Assembly (NCBI RefSeq): GCF_004794465.1
Contig: NZ_SSDJ01000139.1
Location: 114,014 to 178,013, forward strand
Direction: 5' to 3'
Source of the DNA: Microbacterium sp. K24
GTDB taxonomy: Bacteria; Actinomycetota; Actinomycetes; Actinomycetales; Microbacteriaceae
Length of the DNA stretch: 64,000 nt
Below, piece by piece: positions 1 to 9,426 of this stretch; position 1 is the stretch's first letter; each line of letters begins with the position of its first letter. Made by a program: the position numbers and the translations under genes. A model generated the notes under the pieces. That model ran no database searches. It was not told the DNA's origin and saw nothing but the letters and a program-made list of their open reading frames with translations.

Positions 1-1278
1 GAACACGCGTGCCGGTCCCTCGAACACGGCGGCGTCGAAGCCGGCCGTCTTGACGACCGCGCCCTCGGGAGCCAGGGATCCGTGCAGGATCGTGAGACCA
101 CCGGTGGCGTGGATCGGGTTGTCGAAGGTGTGGATGACGGTGCCGTCGATCGGCTGAGGGTCGAGCTCGGCGAGGTTCTCGGCGAGCGTCTTGCCCGTCA
201 CCGTGAGGGCGTCGCCGTGCAGCAGACCCTCGTCGAGCATCGCCTTCATGATCACCGGGATGCCGCCGTGTCGGTCGACGTCGTTCATGACGTACTTGCC
301 GAACGGCTTCATGTCGGCGACGTGCGGCACCTTGTCGCCGATGCGGTTGAAGTCGTGCAGGTTCAGGTCGACGTCCGCCTCGCGGGCGATCGCGAGGAGG
401 TGCAGCACCACGTTCGTCGAGCCGCCGAGCGCCATCGCGAGCGCGATCGCGTTCTCGAACGCTTCCTTGGTGAGGATGTCGCGGGTCGTGATGCCCTGGC
501 GGAGCAGGTTCACGACGGCCTCGCCCGAACGGTGCGCGTAGTAGTCGCGGCGGCGGTCCGCCGCGGGCGGGGCCGCAGACCCGGGAAGGCTGAGTCCGAG
601 GGCCTCGGCGACGGATGCCATGGTGTTGGCCGTGTACATGCCGCCGCAGGCGCCCTCGCCCGGTGCGATCGCGCACTCGATGCGCTTCAGGTCTTCCTCG
701 CTCATGAGACCGGCACGGCAGGCACCGACCGCCTCGAACGAGTCGATGATCGTGACGTCCTTCTCGGTGCCGTCCGACAGCTTCACCCAGCCGGGTGCGA
801 TCGACCCGGCGTAGAGGAACACGCTGGAGAGGTCGAGGCGCGCGCTGGCCATGAGCATGCCGGGGATCGACTTGTCGCAGCCGGCGAGCAGGACCGATCC
901 GTCGAGGCGCTCGGCCATCATCACGGTCTCCACCGAGTCGGCGATGACCTCGCGCGACACGAGCGAGAAGTGCATGCCCTCGTGGCCCATCGAGATGCCG
1001 TCGGAGACGGAGATCGTGCCGAACTGCAGCGGGTACCCGCCGCCGGAGTGCACGCCCTCCTTCGCCCCCTGCGCGAGCCGGTCGAGGCTCAGGTTGCAGG
1101 GGGTGATCTCGTTCCAGCTCGAGGCGATGCCGATCTGCGGCTTCTCCCAGTCCGCGTCGCCCATGCCGACGGCACGGAGCATGCCGCGGGAGGTCGTCGC
1201 CTCGATGCCGTCGGTGACGACGCGGCTGCGGGGCTTGATGTCGATGGACGCGCTGGGAGAAGGATCGTGCGAGGACAT
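1..1278 (-). CDS. ilvD: Dihydroxy-acid dehydratase, N-terminal part (cut by window edge)
   Basis: This enzyme dehydrates 2,3-dihydroxy-isovalerate and 2,3-dihydroxy-3-methylvalerate in valine/isoleucine synthesis, using an Fe-S cluster. The reading frame begins at 1278 and is open to base 1, giving 426 codons of a protein that is normally about 560-620 residues, so the C-terminus lies outside the window. Recognisable family motifs are [12 protein letters not shown] and [13 protein letters not shown] with their cluster cysteines, and the early [10 protein letters not shown] stretch. The start has no Shine-Dalgarno sequence. A TAGACT hexamer (complement of 1285-1290) lies exactly six bases upstream of the ATG, so a leaderless transcript is likely, and this -10 sits in the last bases of otsB. 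Family assignment is very secure. Confidence 0.96.
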   Translation of the reverse strand, partial: MSSHDPSPSASIDIKPRSRVVTDGIEATTSRGMLRAVGMGDADWEKPQIGIASSWNEITPCNLSLDRLAQGAKEGVHSGGGYPLQFGTISVSDGISMGHEGMHFSLVSREVIADSVETVMMAERLDGSVLLAGCDKSIPGMLMASARLDLSSVFLYAGSIAPGWVKLSDGTEKDVTIIDSFEAVGACRAGLMSEEDLKRIECAIAPGEGACGGMYTANTMASVAEALGLSLPGSAAPPAADRRRDYYAHRSGEAVVNLLRQGITTRDILTKEAFENAIALAMALGGSTNVVLHLLAIAREADVDLNLHDFNRIGDKVPHVADMKPFGKYVMNDVDRHGGIPVIMKAMLDEGLLHGDALTVTGKTLAENLAELDPQPIDGTVIHTFDNPIHATGGLTILHGSLAPEGAVVKTAGFDAAVFEGPARVF

Positions 1279-1287
1279 GACGGAAGT

Positions 1288-2151
1288 CTATTCCCGCAGC
1301 GACGAGCGCTCGTCCGCGAGCGCCTCCAGAAGCTCGCCGATCTGTTGTGGGTTCTCCACACGCAGGATCGCCGCGCTCTCCCCCGGGCCGACGCGGACGC
1401 CGAGATCGCCGGGCTGCAGCACGCGCATCGCGTCCTCGTCGGTCACGTCGTCGCCGGCGAACAGGATGCCGGTGGCGTCGAAGCGCTCGCGGAGCGCCGC
1501 GATGGCGGCATCCTTCCCCTCGCTGCGGGACGAGAACTCCAGCACGCGGTGCCCTGCGCGGCGGCGCCAGTGCGGGAACCGCTCGGCGACCAGCGCGTCG
1601 ACCTCCGCGAAGACGCGCTCCTCGGTCTCCCGGTCGGCGCGCCGCGTGTGCACGCCCATCCCGAACGTCTTCGGCTCGAACTCGGCGCCCTCGTAGCGCT
1701 CGATGATCGGACGTGCCGCGGCCCAGAGCTCTTCCCGCTCGCCGTCCTCGGCGGCCGCATCGGCCGACGCGGCGTCGGCGTCGCCGGGGAACCAGTACTG
1801 GGCGCCGTGGGAACCGGCGAGCGCGATGACCGAGTCGTCGGTGTGCTCGGTGATCTCACGGAGATCGTGCATGCTGCGCCCGGAGACGTACGCGACCACC
1901 GTGTCGGGGAGCGCGGCGAGGCGGGCGACCTGCGCGGCGACGGTCGGCAGTGCTCGCGCCGCCATGGGGTCGGGGATGAGCGGCGACGCCGTGCCGTCGA
2001 AGTCGAGGGCGACGACGAGTCGGGGCGTCGCGGCGAGCGCCGACAGATCGGCGTCGGGGGCTCCGGGGGTCCAGGCGCGGGTCACGTGTTCTCCAGTCGA
2101 GGTCGAGGTCATGGCAGTGGCAGTGGCAGTGGCAGGCGCGTCAGCGTGCAT
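1288..2151 (-). CDS. otsB: Trehalose-6-phosphate phosphatase
   Basis: It hydrolyses trehalose 6-phosphate to trehalose, the second step of the OtsAB pathway, in the cytoplasm. The 287-residue HAD protein shows motif I as ALDFDGTASP and the C-terminal motif FAGDDVTDEDAM that binds magnesium. It overlaps the end of otsA by 11 bases, so the two are translationally coupled. The start is uncertain. The ATG at 2151 gives a tail with an Ala-Thr repeat (encoded by the GGCAGT repeat at 2113-2135), a second ATG is at 2112, and a GTG at 2085 is preceded by TGGAGAA, the only good ribosome-binding site. The family core begins about 10 residues after that GTG, so the shorter form may be the true protein. 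Confidence 0.93.
   Translation of the reverse strand: MHADAPATATATAMTSTSTGEHVTRAWTPGAPDADLSALAATPRLVVALDFDGTASPLIPDPMAARALPTVAAQVARLAALPDTVVAYVSGRSMHDLREITEHTDDSVIALAGSHGAQYWFPGDADAASADAAAEDGEREELWAAARPIIERYEGAEFEPKTFGMGVHTRRADRETEERVFAEVDALVAERFPHWRRRAGHRVLEFSSRSEGKDAAIAALRERFDATGILFAGDDVTDEDAMRVLQPGDLGVRVGPGESAAILRVENPQQIGELLEALADERSSLRE
2113..2135. repeat. GGCAGT hexanucleotide tandem repeat in otsB start region
   Basis: Three full copies of GGCAGT and a partial fourth lie between the alternative start codons of otsB. The unit is six bases, so copy-number change would keep the frame and only alter an Ala-Thr dipeptide run. Confidence 0.8.
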
Positions 2152-3571
2152 TGCGCGCCGCGGCGAGGGCCGACAGGAACGAGTCGGACCAGGCGTTCAC
2201 ATCGTGGTCGAGCACGCGGCGGCGGAGCGACCGCATGCGCCGGGACTGCTCGCGCGGCGGCATCTCGACGGCGCGCATGATCGCCTCCTTGAGGCCTTCG
2301 ATGTCGTGCGGGTTCACCTGGATCGCACTGCCGAGCTCATCGGCGGCGCCCGCGAACTCGCTCAGCACCAGCACACCCCGGTTGTCGATGCGGGTGGCGA
2401 CGTACTCCTTGGCGACGAGGTTCATCCCGTCGCGCAGCGCGGTCACGAGCATCACGTCGGCCGCGAGGTACAGGGCGACCATCTCCTCACGAGGGAAGCC
2501 CTGATGCAGATAGCGGATGGCCGTGTGGCCCATCGTGTCGGTGTCGCCGTTGATGCGGCTGACCGCGAGCTCGATCTCGTCGCGCAGGTTCGCGTAGGCG
2601 TCGACGCGCTCGCGACTGGGGCTCGCCACCTGCACGAGGGTCACGTCCTCGACCGACAGGTCACCGGATGCGAGAAGCTCTCCGTAGGCCTTCACACGAT
2701 GCCCGATCCCCTTGGTGTAATCGAGACGGTCGACGCCGAGGAGAATGCGTTTGGGATTGCCGAGGCTCGCCCGGATCTCGGCCGCCCGCGCCTGGATGTC
2801 GGGTCTCGCGGCGAGCTCGAGGTACGGCACGGTGTCGATCGAGATCGGGAAGGCCTTGACCAGGGCCTTATGGGAGTCGCCCTTCCCGTCGATCTCGCCG
2901 TTGCCCGACGGCACCGTGACCGTCGACGACTTGATGTCGTACTTCAGCCGGCGCCGGATCGCGTTGAGGAAGTTGGTGGCATCCGTCGCCCGCTGGAAGC
3001 CGATGACGTCCGCCCCGAGGAGACCGCGCAGCACCTGCCCGCGCCACGGCAGCTGCATGTACAGCCCGTGCGTCGGAAACGGGATGTGGTGGAAGTAGCC
3101 GATGGTCACGTCGGGGCGCAGGGCCCTGACCATCTGCGGCACGAGCTGCAGCTGGTAGTCGTGCACCCACACCGTGCCGCCCTCCGCCACGGCGGCAGCG
3201 GCGGCATCCGCGAATCGACGGTTCACAGCGACGTAGGCGTCCCACCATTCACGGTGATACTGGGGCGGCGCGATGACATCGTGGTACAGCGGCCAGATGG
3301 TGTCGTTGGAGAAGCCCTCGTAGTACTCGGCGACCTCCTGCTCGCTCAGCGCGATGGGGATCAGACGGATGCCGTCGGACGTGAAGGGCTTGTGATCGAG
3401 ATCGGCCTGGCCCGGCCAGCCCACCCAGGCGCCGTTCACCGCCTTCATCACGGGCTCGAGAGCGGCGACGAGTCCGCCGGGAGACGTGCGCCACAGTTCC
3501 TCGCCGTCGGGTCCAACGACACGGTCGACGGGCAGCCGATTGGCGACCACGACGAATTCTGCGGCGGCCAT
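2141..3571 (-). CDS. otsA: Trehalose-6-phosphate synthase
   Basis: This GT20 glycosyltransferase joins UDP- or GDP-glucose to glucose 6-phosphate to give trehalose 6-phosphate. The 476-residue length is typical. Motifs seen are the N-terminal VVVANRLPV, VWVHDYQL, IGYFHHIPFP, GVDRLDYTKGI (phosphate-binding R and K) and ALRDGMNLVAKEYVA near the C-terminus. The start at 3571 has GAGGAGT about six bases upstream. It is the first gene of an otsA-otsB operon. Trehalose is the usual osmo- and desiccation protectant of actinobacteria. The sequence does not show how it is regulated. Confidence 0.97.
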   Translation of the reverse strand: MAAAEFVVVANRLPVDRVVGPDGEELWRTSPGGLVAALEPVMKAVNGAWVGWPGQADLDHKPFTSDGIRLIPIALSEQEVAEYYEGFSNDTIWPLYHDVIAPPQYHREWWDAYVAVNRRFADAAAAAVAEGGTVWVHDYQLQLVPQMVRALRPDVTIGYFHHIPFPTHGLYMQLPWRGQVLRGLLGADVIGFQRATDATNFLNAIRRRLKYDIKSSTVTVPSGNGEIDGKGDSHKALVKAFPISIDTVPYLELAARPDIQARAAEIRASLGNPKRILLGVDRLDYTKGIGHRVKAYGELLASGDLSVEDVTLVQVASPSRERVDAYANLRDEIELAVSRINGDTDTMGHTAIRYLHQGFPREEMVALYLAADVMLVTALRDGMNLVAKEYVATRIDNRGVLVLSEFAGAADELGSAIQVNPHDIEGLKEAIMRAVEMPPREQSRRMRSLRRRVLDHDVNAWSDSFLSALAAARNAR

Positions 3572-3642
3572 GATGACTCCTCACGCCAGGGGTTGGATAC
3601 TCCCCAGGCTACCGAGGTTGCCGCGCGCCGTTCGCCAGAGCG

Positions 3643-4908
3643 TCAGGCGACGGCGCGCGCAGCGCGCGGCGCGGTGCGGCTGAGGAACCAGTTCGCGAGT
3701 CCGGCGGCGAAGACGACGGTGGTCGCGATGATCGGGACGAGGAGCGCCGGGGCGGTGCCCATGCTCTCGGCGATCTCCCCGGTCGTCGCGGCTCCCAGCG
3801 ACTGCCCCACCACCACACCCGAGCCGAGCATCGTCATCACGGTCGCCGAGCGTCCGAGCGGACTGCGGGCGGCGCCGAAGCTGTACTGGGTGACGAGCGT
3901 CGGCCCGATGCCGATTCCCATGATTCCGAGCGCGATCATCATCGTCAGCGGTGTGTCCACGAACAGGAGCAGCAGGCTCCCGACGAGCAGGATGCCGGAG
4001 AACGCCAGCCACCGGGCGCGCAGCGTGAATGCCGGAGGCAGCCACGCGACGCCCAGTGCGAGGATCGCCGAGCCGACGCCCATCACGCCGTAGAGGAGCC
4101 CGGCCTGCTCGGGCGCGCCCCGGTCCGCCATGAACGACGTGAGCGCCGTGAGCATCCCTCCGAAGAAGATCCCGACGCCGAGGATGCCCATCACGACGAT
4201 GAGCAGCTGCGGCCGGAACAGCTCGGACACGGCGGATGGCGCCTTGCCGTCGGCCCCGCGCTCCTGCGACACGTGACGCCCGCTCGGATGCAGTGCGAAG
4301 GCGCCCACGAACAGCACGGTGAGGGCCGCGGCTCCCGCGAGGGGTGCCCACGGCGCGATCGCCGATGCGAGGACGCCCACCAGGAACGGACCGAACACGA
4401 ACACCGTCTCATCGGCGGCCGATTCGTAGGCCATTGTGCCCGAGAGAGTGCGAGCGCGGCGTTCATGCGGCATCCGCTCGCGGATGATCGTGACCAGACG
4501 CGACCGCGACAGCGGTGCGACCTGCGGTGCGGTCGCTCCGATCCCGGCCGCGGCGAGCAGCACGAAGCCGTCGGCCGCCGAACCGTATACGACGAGTGTG
4601 AACACGACGAGCATCGTCCCGTTGGCGAGAGCGATCACGAGCAGCACGCCGCGCTGACCGAACCGGTCGGCGGCCGCCCCCAGGAGCGGACCGAAGCAGG
4701 CTGTCCCGAGACCGACGGCTGCCGAGGTGAGTCCGCCGAGGGAGAGCGAGCCGCGGGCCGATACGACCACGGTGAGCACGCCGACCACCATCATCGCGAA
4801 CGGCAGTCGCGCGACGAACGCGATGAGGAAGTAGGGAAGGCCGGCCAGGCGGAACAGGCTCGGTGCAGCCGACGGGTGCGGCTGGGTCTGGGGTGTGGCG
4901 TGTGTCAT
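3643..4908 (-). CDS. MFS transporter
   Basis: A 421-residue membrane protein with about 12 hydrophobic segments in two halves separated by a charged cytoplasmic loop around residues 205-230. It fits the major facilitator superfamily, with the loop 2-3 motif read as GAAADRFGQRG. It resembles predicted sugar or drug exporters, but no residue fixes the substrate. A leader of about 20 Pro/Thr/Gln-rich residues precedes the first membrane span. It stands alone, 71 bases upstream of otsA on the same strand, and diverges from the aminotransferase gene at 5125 across 216 bases in which I see no other gene. Confidence 0.85.
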   Translation of the reverse strand: MTHATPQTQPHPSAAPSLFRLAGLPYFLIAFVARLPFAMMVVGVLTVVVSARGSLSLGGLTSAAVGLGTACFGPLLGAAADRFGQRGVLLVIALANGTMLVVFTLVVYGSAADGFVLLAAAGIGATAPQVAPLSRSRLVTIIRERMPHERRARTLSGTMAYESAADETVFVFGPFLVGVLASAIAPWAPLAGAAALTVLFVGAFALHPSGRHVSQERGADGKAPSAVSELFRPQLLIVVMGILGVGIFFGGMLTALTSFMADRGAPEQAGLLYGVMGVGSAILALGVAWLPPAFTLRARWLAFSGILLVGSLLLLFVDTPLTMMIALGIMGIGIGPTLVTQYSFGAARSPLGRSATVMTMLGSGVVVGQSLGAATTGEIAESMGTAPALLVPIIATTVVFAAGLANWFLSRTAPRAARAVA

Positions 4909-5124
4909 GGCTCTCGCACGTCGATGACGCGATGTCGGGTGCCGCCGCTGTCCGCGGGAATGCCCGCGGCCCGGTAGTTACACGGTTGTGCGGCCGCGGA
5001 CTGAGCCGCGACTCCCCCATGGTATCGGGTCGCACGGGACGGCGGCAGGGAGAGTGCGGCATGCACCGCGGCACTAGTCTGGTCGACACTCCCCGTCCTC
5101 GCGCTCTCGCCCCAGGAGGAACAG

Positions 5125-6330
5125 TTGACCTCTGCCCCGCAGACCTCCACGCCCCGACGTGCCCTCCCTGACCGATCACTGCGCGCAGGCTCGGCGAAGA
5201 CCTCCCCGGTCCGCGACCTGCTCGCGCTGACCGAGCGCCCCGAGGTCATCTCGTTCGCCGGCGGCCTGCCCGCGCCCGAGCTGTTCGACCTCGACGGCAT
5301 CCGCGCCTCCTTCGATGCGGTCCTCGAGTCGCCCGTTGTCCTGCAGTACTCGACGTCCGAGGGGAGCGCCGCTCTGCGCGAGGAGGTCGCACGACGCTAC
5401 ACGGCCGACGGCCTCGAGACGGCGGCATCCGACCTGATCATCACCACCGGGTCGCAGCAGGCACTCGGGCTGCTGGCCACCTCGCTGATCGATCCCGGCG
5501 ACACGATCCTGGTGGAGGAGCCCTGCTACCTCGCAGCGCTGCAGACCTTCGCGCTGGCCGGCGCCCGGGTCGTGGGAATCCCCTACGACGACGACGGTCT
5601 CGACCTCGACGCGCTGGACAAGGCCGCGGAGGAGCACGCCCCGAAGTTCTTCTACACGGTCCCGACCTTCCAGAACCCCACGGGCCGCACGCACGACCTC
5701 GAGGCGCGGCGGCACATCGCCGAGATCGCGCAGCGGCGCGGGTTCCGGATCATCGAGGACGAGCCGTATCGTCAGCTGCGCTACTCCGGCGACCCGCTCC
5801 CCTCCCTCGCCGCGTTCGCCCCGGATCATGTCCTGAGCCTCGGCAGCTTCTCGAAGGTGATCGCTCCCGGCCTCCGCATCGGGTGGATCCGCACCACCCA
5901 CGATGTCCGGCCCACGGTGACGATCGCCAAACAGGCCGCAGACCTGCACACCTCCACGATCGACCAGGCCGCGGCCGCGCACTACCTCGTCTCGGGGCGA
6001 GGAGAGCCGGCGCTCGACCGCATCCGCTCGGCGTATGCGGAGCGGCGCGACGCCATGCTGGACGCGCTGCCGAGCGTGCTCCCCGCCGGAAGCACGTGGA
6101 ACCGTCCCGACGGCGGCATGTTCGTATGGGTGCGCCTGCCGGAAGGCATGGACGCAGCCGCATCCCTCGGCGGTGCCCTCGCCCAGGACGTCGCCTACGT
6201 GCCCGGTGCCTCATTCTTCTCCGGAACAGCGGACGAGCGGACGCTGCGGCTCTCGTTCACCACCTATGCCCCTGCCAGCATCCGGGAGGGGTTGTCAAGG
6301 CTCGGGACGGCCTGGGGCGCAGGCGGGTAG
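5125..6330 (+). CDS. PLP-dependent aminotransferase, class I/II (2-aminoadipate/MocR-like fold type I)
   Basis: A stand-alone aminotransferase of 401 residues without the GntR DNA-binding domain of MocR proteins. The N-terminus has the family signature VISFAGGLPAPELFD, the middle has YTVPTFQNPTGR, and the PLP-binding lysine is in LGSFSKVIAPGLRIGW. Relatives act on 2-aminoadipate, valine or aromatic amino acids, so the substrate cannot be named. The start is TTG at 5125, chosen because GGAGGA lies five bases upstream and no ATG or GTG is better placed. It is followed after nine bases by a small membrane protein gene that has its own -10. Confidence 0.88.
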   Translation: MTSAPQTSTPRRALPDRSLRAGSAKTSPVRDLLALTERPEVISFAGGLPAPELFDLDGIRASFDAVLESPVVLQYSTSEGSAALREEVARRYTADGLETAASDLIITTGSQQALGLLATSLIDPGDTILVEEPCYLAALQTFALAGARVVGIPYDDDGLDLDALDKAAEEHAPKFFYTVPTFQNPTGRTHDLEARRHIAEIAQRRGFRIIEDEPYRQLRYSGDPLPSLAAFAPDHVLSLGSFSKVIAPGLRIGWIRTTHDVRPTVTIAKQAADLHTSTIDQAAAAHYLVSGRGEPALDRIRSAYAERRDAMLDALPSVLPAGSTWNRPDGGMFVWVRLPEGMDAAASLGGALAQDVAYVPGASFFSGTADERTLRLSFTTYAPASIREGLSRLGTAWGAGG

Positions 6331-6339
6331 CGTAGGGGC

Positions 6340-6639
6340 ATGCGCTACCTCTTCAGCACCGGACTCGTCGCCGCGATCTCCGCGGGAATCTCGCTGTTGC
6401 GCGGCACCCGGCAGGAACCCATCACGTGGCGTTCTGCGCTTTCGTGGGTGAGCTGGGGCATCACGATGGCCCTGGCCGTCGGCGCGACCGTCGACATGCG
6501 CCGCGCCCGTCGCGGCGCACGCGTGGATGCCGACTCGCCGCAGTCGATCAAGAAGTCCAAGAAGGCGCAGCGCCTGCAGTTCCGCTCGCAGAAGGCTCTC
6601 GCCGACGCGCAGGACCACGCCGGCGACCGGCGTCGCTGA
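6340..6639 (+). CDS. Small membrane protein of unknown function
   Basis: I do not recognise this 99-residue protein. It has two short hydrophobic segments (about residues 4-20 and 30-50) and then a highly basic, Gln/Lys-rich tail ending in DRRR, as expected of a small inner-membrane protein with a cytoplasmic tail. There is no Shine-Dalgarno sequence. TAGCGT at 6328-6333 stands six bases before the ATG, so it is probably leaderless. It lies nine bases downstream of the aminotransferase and is convergent with the thiolase operon. Confidence 0.7.
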   Translation: MRYLFSTGLVAAISAGISLLRGTRQEPITWRSALSWVSWGITMALAVGATVDMRRARRGARVDADSPQSIKKSKKAQRLQFRSQKALADAQDHAGDRRR

Positions 6640-6660
6640 CTCTGCCCCGCGAGCCCGACC

Positions 6661-7860
6661 TCATCGTGTGAGGATGAGCGCCTCGCCCTGACCGCCGCCG
6701 CCGCAGAGGCCGACCGCGGCCGTGCCCCCGCCACGACGTGCGAGTTCATGGGCGACATGCACCACGAGCCTGTTGCCGGATGCGCCGATCGGGTGGCCGA
6801 TGGCGATCCCGCCGCCGTGGATGTTCACGATCCCGCTGTCGAGGCCGAGTTCCCCCTGCGACCGGGCCACGACCGCGCCGAAGGCCTCGTTGATCTCGAC
6901 GAGATCGAGATCGGCGGGAGTGATGCCGTGCTTCGCGCACGCCTTCTCGATCGCACGCGCCGGCTGCGCCTGCAGGGAGTTGTCGGGACCGGCCGTCTGG
7001 CCGCTGGCGCCGACGGTCACGAGCACCGGCCACCCCTTCTCCTCGGCGATCGCGCGGGACGTCACGATCACCGCGGACGCGCCGTCGGAGATCTGCGACG
7101 AGTTCCCCGCCGTGATGGAGCCGCCCTCGGCGAAGGCCGCACGCAGCCCTCCGAGCGTCTCGACCGTGGTGTCCGGGCGGATGCCTTCGTCCTTGGTCAC
7201 GAGCACGGGCTCACCCCGTCGCTGGGGCACCGACACGGTCACGATCTCGGCATCGAACACCCCGGCCTCCTGCGCGGACGCCGCGCGCTGGTGCGACAGC
7301 GCGGCGACGGCATCCTGGGCTTCACGCGTCAGCTCGTAGCGCGCGTTGTGCCGCTCGGTCGATGCGCCCATGCTCTCGCGGTCGTACGCGTCGGTGAGCC
7401 CGTCGTAGGCCATGTGGTCGAGCACCTCGACGCTGCCGTACGCCCAGCCGTCGCGGGACCCCATCAGCAGGTGCGGCGCCCGGGTCATCGACTCCATGCC
7501 CGCGGCGACCACGACCCCGGCGTCTCCGGTGCGGATCATGCGCGCGGCGTCGATGACGGCGGTCAGGCCGGAGAGGCAGACCTTGTTCACCGAGTGCGCG
7601 GGCACGTCCCAGCCGATGCCGGCGCCGATGGCGGCCTGGCGGGCGGCGTTCTGTCCCGAACCGGCGGCGAGGACCTGGCCGACGATGACCGCGTCGACAT
7701 CCGCAGGATCGACGGCGCCCTGTTCCAGCGCTCCGCGGATCGCGAGCGAGCCGAGCTGCGGAGCCGTGAATGCGGCGAGCTGGCCCTTCAGGCGTCCCTG
7801 CGGGGTGCGGGCGGCGGCGACGATGACGATGTCGTCCGCGCTCGTGCTCTTCTCAACCAT
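6661..7860 (-). CDS. Acetyl-CoA C-acetyltransferase (thiolase)
   Basis: It cleaves acetoacetyl-CoA to two acetyl-CoA, or runs the reverse condensation. The 399 residues carry the acylated cysteine in [10 protein letters not shown], the histidine motif [17 protein letters not shown] and the C-terminal CGGGGQGEA. The start at 7860 (MVEKS) is preferred to an upstream one because AAAGGA lies about ten bases upstream. The ATG overlaps the scoB stop by eight bases. As last gene of scoA-scoB-thiolase it would finish acetoacetate breakdown. PcaF-type beta-ketoadipyl-CoA thiolase is an alternative, but no other protocatechuate genes are nearby. Confidence 0.92.
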   Translation of the reverse strand: MVEKSTSADDIVIVAAARTPQGRLKGQLAAFTAPQLGSLAIRGALEQGAVDPADVDAVIVGQVLAAGSGQNAARQAAIGAGIGWDVPAHSVNKVCLSGLTAVIDAARMIRTGDAGVVVAAGMESMTRAPHLLMGSRDGWAYGSVEVLDHMAYDGLTDAYDRESMGASTERHNARYELTREAQDAVAALSHQRAASAQEAGVFDAEIVTVSVPQRRGEPVLVTKDEGIRPDTTVETLGGLRAAFAEGGSITAGNSSQISDGASAVIVTSRAIAEEKGWPVLVTVGASGQTAGPDNSLQAQPARAIEKACAKHGITPADLDLVEINEAFGAVVARSQGELGLDSGIVNIHGGGIAIGHPIGASGNRLVVHVAHELARRGGGTAAVGLCGGGGQGEALILTR

Positions 7861-8533
7861 TTTCCGTGGTCCTTTCGTCGGTGAGAGCGCCCGAGAGGAC
7901 GCCCGAGATGGCAAGGGGCGGTTCGGTGGCCGCGACCACCTCGTCGACCGTGACCCCGGGGGCGAGTTCCACGAGCACCAGTCCGTCGTCGGTCACATCG
8001 ATGACGGCGAGGTCGGTGATGATGCGGTCGACCACCCCGCGCCCGGTGAGCGGGAGCGAGCAGTCGTTCACGATCTTCGCGGATCCGTCGCGGGCGACGT
8101 GCTCCATCAGCACGATGACCCGGCCGGCGCCGTGCACCAGATCCATCGCGCCGCCCGGCCCTTTGACCATCTTGCCGGGGATCATCCAGTTGGCGAGGTC
8201 GCCGGATGCCGAGACCTGCATCGCGCCGAGGATCGCGGCATCGATCTTGCCGCCGCGGATCATGCCGAAGCTCGCCGCAGAATCGAAGAACGCGGATCCC
8301 GGAAGGACCGTCACGGTCTCTTTGCCGGCATTGATGAGATCGGGGTCGACCGCATCCTCCTGCGGGTACGGCCCGACGCCGAGGATGCCGTTCTCCGACT
8401 GCAGCACCACGGTGACGTCGGCCGGCACGTGGTTCGGAACGAGGGTGGGCAGGCCGATGCCGAGGTTGACGTAGGCGCCGTCCTGCAGCTCGGCGGCAGC
8501 ACGGGCGGCCATCTGGTCTCGGGTGAGCGGCAT
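7853..8533 (-). CDS. scoB: 3-oxoacid CoA-transferase subunit B
   Basis: Beta subunit of a heteromeric CoA-transferase that moves CoA from succinyl-CoA to acetoacetate (or 3-oxoadipate). The 226 residues include [12 protein letters not shown] and the catalytic glutamate region [10 protein letters not shown], followed by the glycine-rich [12 protein letters not shown]. The start at 8533 is one base after the scoA stop, and the end overlaps the thiolase start, so all three are coupled. I chose this start over an upstream in-frame one because the longer frame would run through scoA. Confidence 0.94.
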   Translation of the reverse strand: MPLTRDQMAARAAAELQDGAYVNLGIGLPTLVPNHVPADVTVVLQSENGILGVGPYPQEDAVDPDLINAGKETVTVLPGSAFFDSAASFGMIRGGKIDAAILGAMQVSASGDLANWMIPGKMVKGPGGAMDLVHGAGRVIVLMEHVARDGSAKIVNDCSLPLTGRGVVDRIITDLAVIDVTDDGLVLVELAPGVTVDEVVAATEPPLAISGVLSGALTDERTTENG

Positions 8534-8534
8534 G

Positions 8535-9320
8535 TCAGGCTCCTTCCGCGGCGACGGGCGCAGACACCGTGCGTCGCTCGATGCGCTTGGGGATGTCGGT
8601 GCCGACCTCGATGATCCGGTGGACGAAGACGCCGGGCAGATGGATGCTGTCGGGGTCGAGCTCGCCCGGTTCCACGAGGCGCTCGACCTGGGCGATGCAG
8701 ACGCGGCCGGCCATCGCGGCCAGCGGGTTGAAGTTGCGCGCCGCCTTGTTGAACACGAGGTTGCCGTGCCGGTCGCCTGCTGCGGCGTGCACGAGCGCGA
8801 AATCGGTCGTGATGGCCTCTTCGAGGACAAATTCCTTCGGCTCGCCGTTCACGTCGAACGTGCGCACGTCCTTGACGGGAGAGGCGACCGCGATCGACCC
8901 GTCGGCGTTGTACCGCCGCGGCAGTCCTCCCTCGGCGACCTGGGTGCCGACGCCCGTCTGGGTGAAGAAGGCGGCGATGCCGGAGCCGCCGGCACGGAGC
9001 TTCTCCGCGAGCGTCCCCTGCGGGGTGAGCTCGAGCTCGAGCTCACCGGAGAGGAACTGCCGCTCGAACTCCTTGTTCTCGCCGACGTACGACGAGGTCA
9101 TCTTGCGGATGCGCTGGGCGGCGAGGAGTACGCCGAGGCCCCAGTCGTCGACGCCGCAGTTGTTGCTCACGACGCTGAGATCCTTCGTCCCCTGCGCGAG
9201 CAACGCCTCGATGAGGGCGATCGGATTGCCGGAGAGCCCGAATCCTCCGACCGCGAGCGATGAACCGTCGGTGATGTCGGCGACGGCCGAAGCCGCCGAT
9301 TCCCACTGCTTGTCGATCAC
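8535..9320 (-). CDS. scoA: 3-oxoacid CoA-transferase subunit A
   Basis: Alpha subunit of the CoA-transferase, 261 residues. It has the glycine-rich CoA-binding stretch [11 protein letters not shown] and [12 protein letters not shown] near the N-terminus, and [15 protein letters not shown] in the middle, all typical of ScoA/PcaI. The GTG start at 9320 is supported by AAGGAGT seven bases upstream. Longer in-frame starts run into the divergent IclR gene and are rejected. It is the first gene of the operon and diverges from the IclR regulator across 106 bases, so that protein is the likely regulator. Confidence 0.94.
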   Translation of the reverse strand: MIDKQWESAASAVADITDGSSLAVGGFGLSGNPIALIEALLAQGTKDLSVVSNNCGVDDWGLGVLLAAQRIRKMTSSYVGENKEFERQFLSGELELELTPQGTLAEKLRAGGSGIAAFFTQTGVGTQVAEGGLPRRYNADGSIAVASPVKDVRTFDVNGEPKEFVLEEAITTDFALVHAAAGDRHGNLVFNKAARNFNPLAAMAGRVCIAQVERLVEPGELDPDSIHLPGVFVHRIIEVGTDIPKRIERRTVSAPVAAEGA

Positions 9321-9426
9321 GCCTACTCCTTCGAATCCGTGCCTTGCCCCCAGCATCCGCCTTCTGTACCGGCGAGCGGAACCCTCTTCTTGCGATGTGG
9401 GCGATCGTGCGCGTAGCGTCCACATT

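Noticed and set aside
82..2280. A 732-codon plus-strand frame across ilvD and otsB, and similar long frames antisense to other genes (for example 1703-4093, 34116-35210, 36214-38493, 49302-51518)
   Set aside because: They lie opposite well-identified genes, have Arg/Asp/His-rich composition typical of high-GC shadow frames and show no family motifs.
6661..9320. The CoA-transferase/thiolase operon as pcaIJF of protocatechuate degradation
   Set aside because: No pcaGHBCD genes are in the neighbourhood, and subunit sequences cannot separate succinyl-CoA:acetoacetate from 3-oxoadipate transferases, so the more general name is used.
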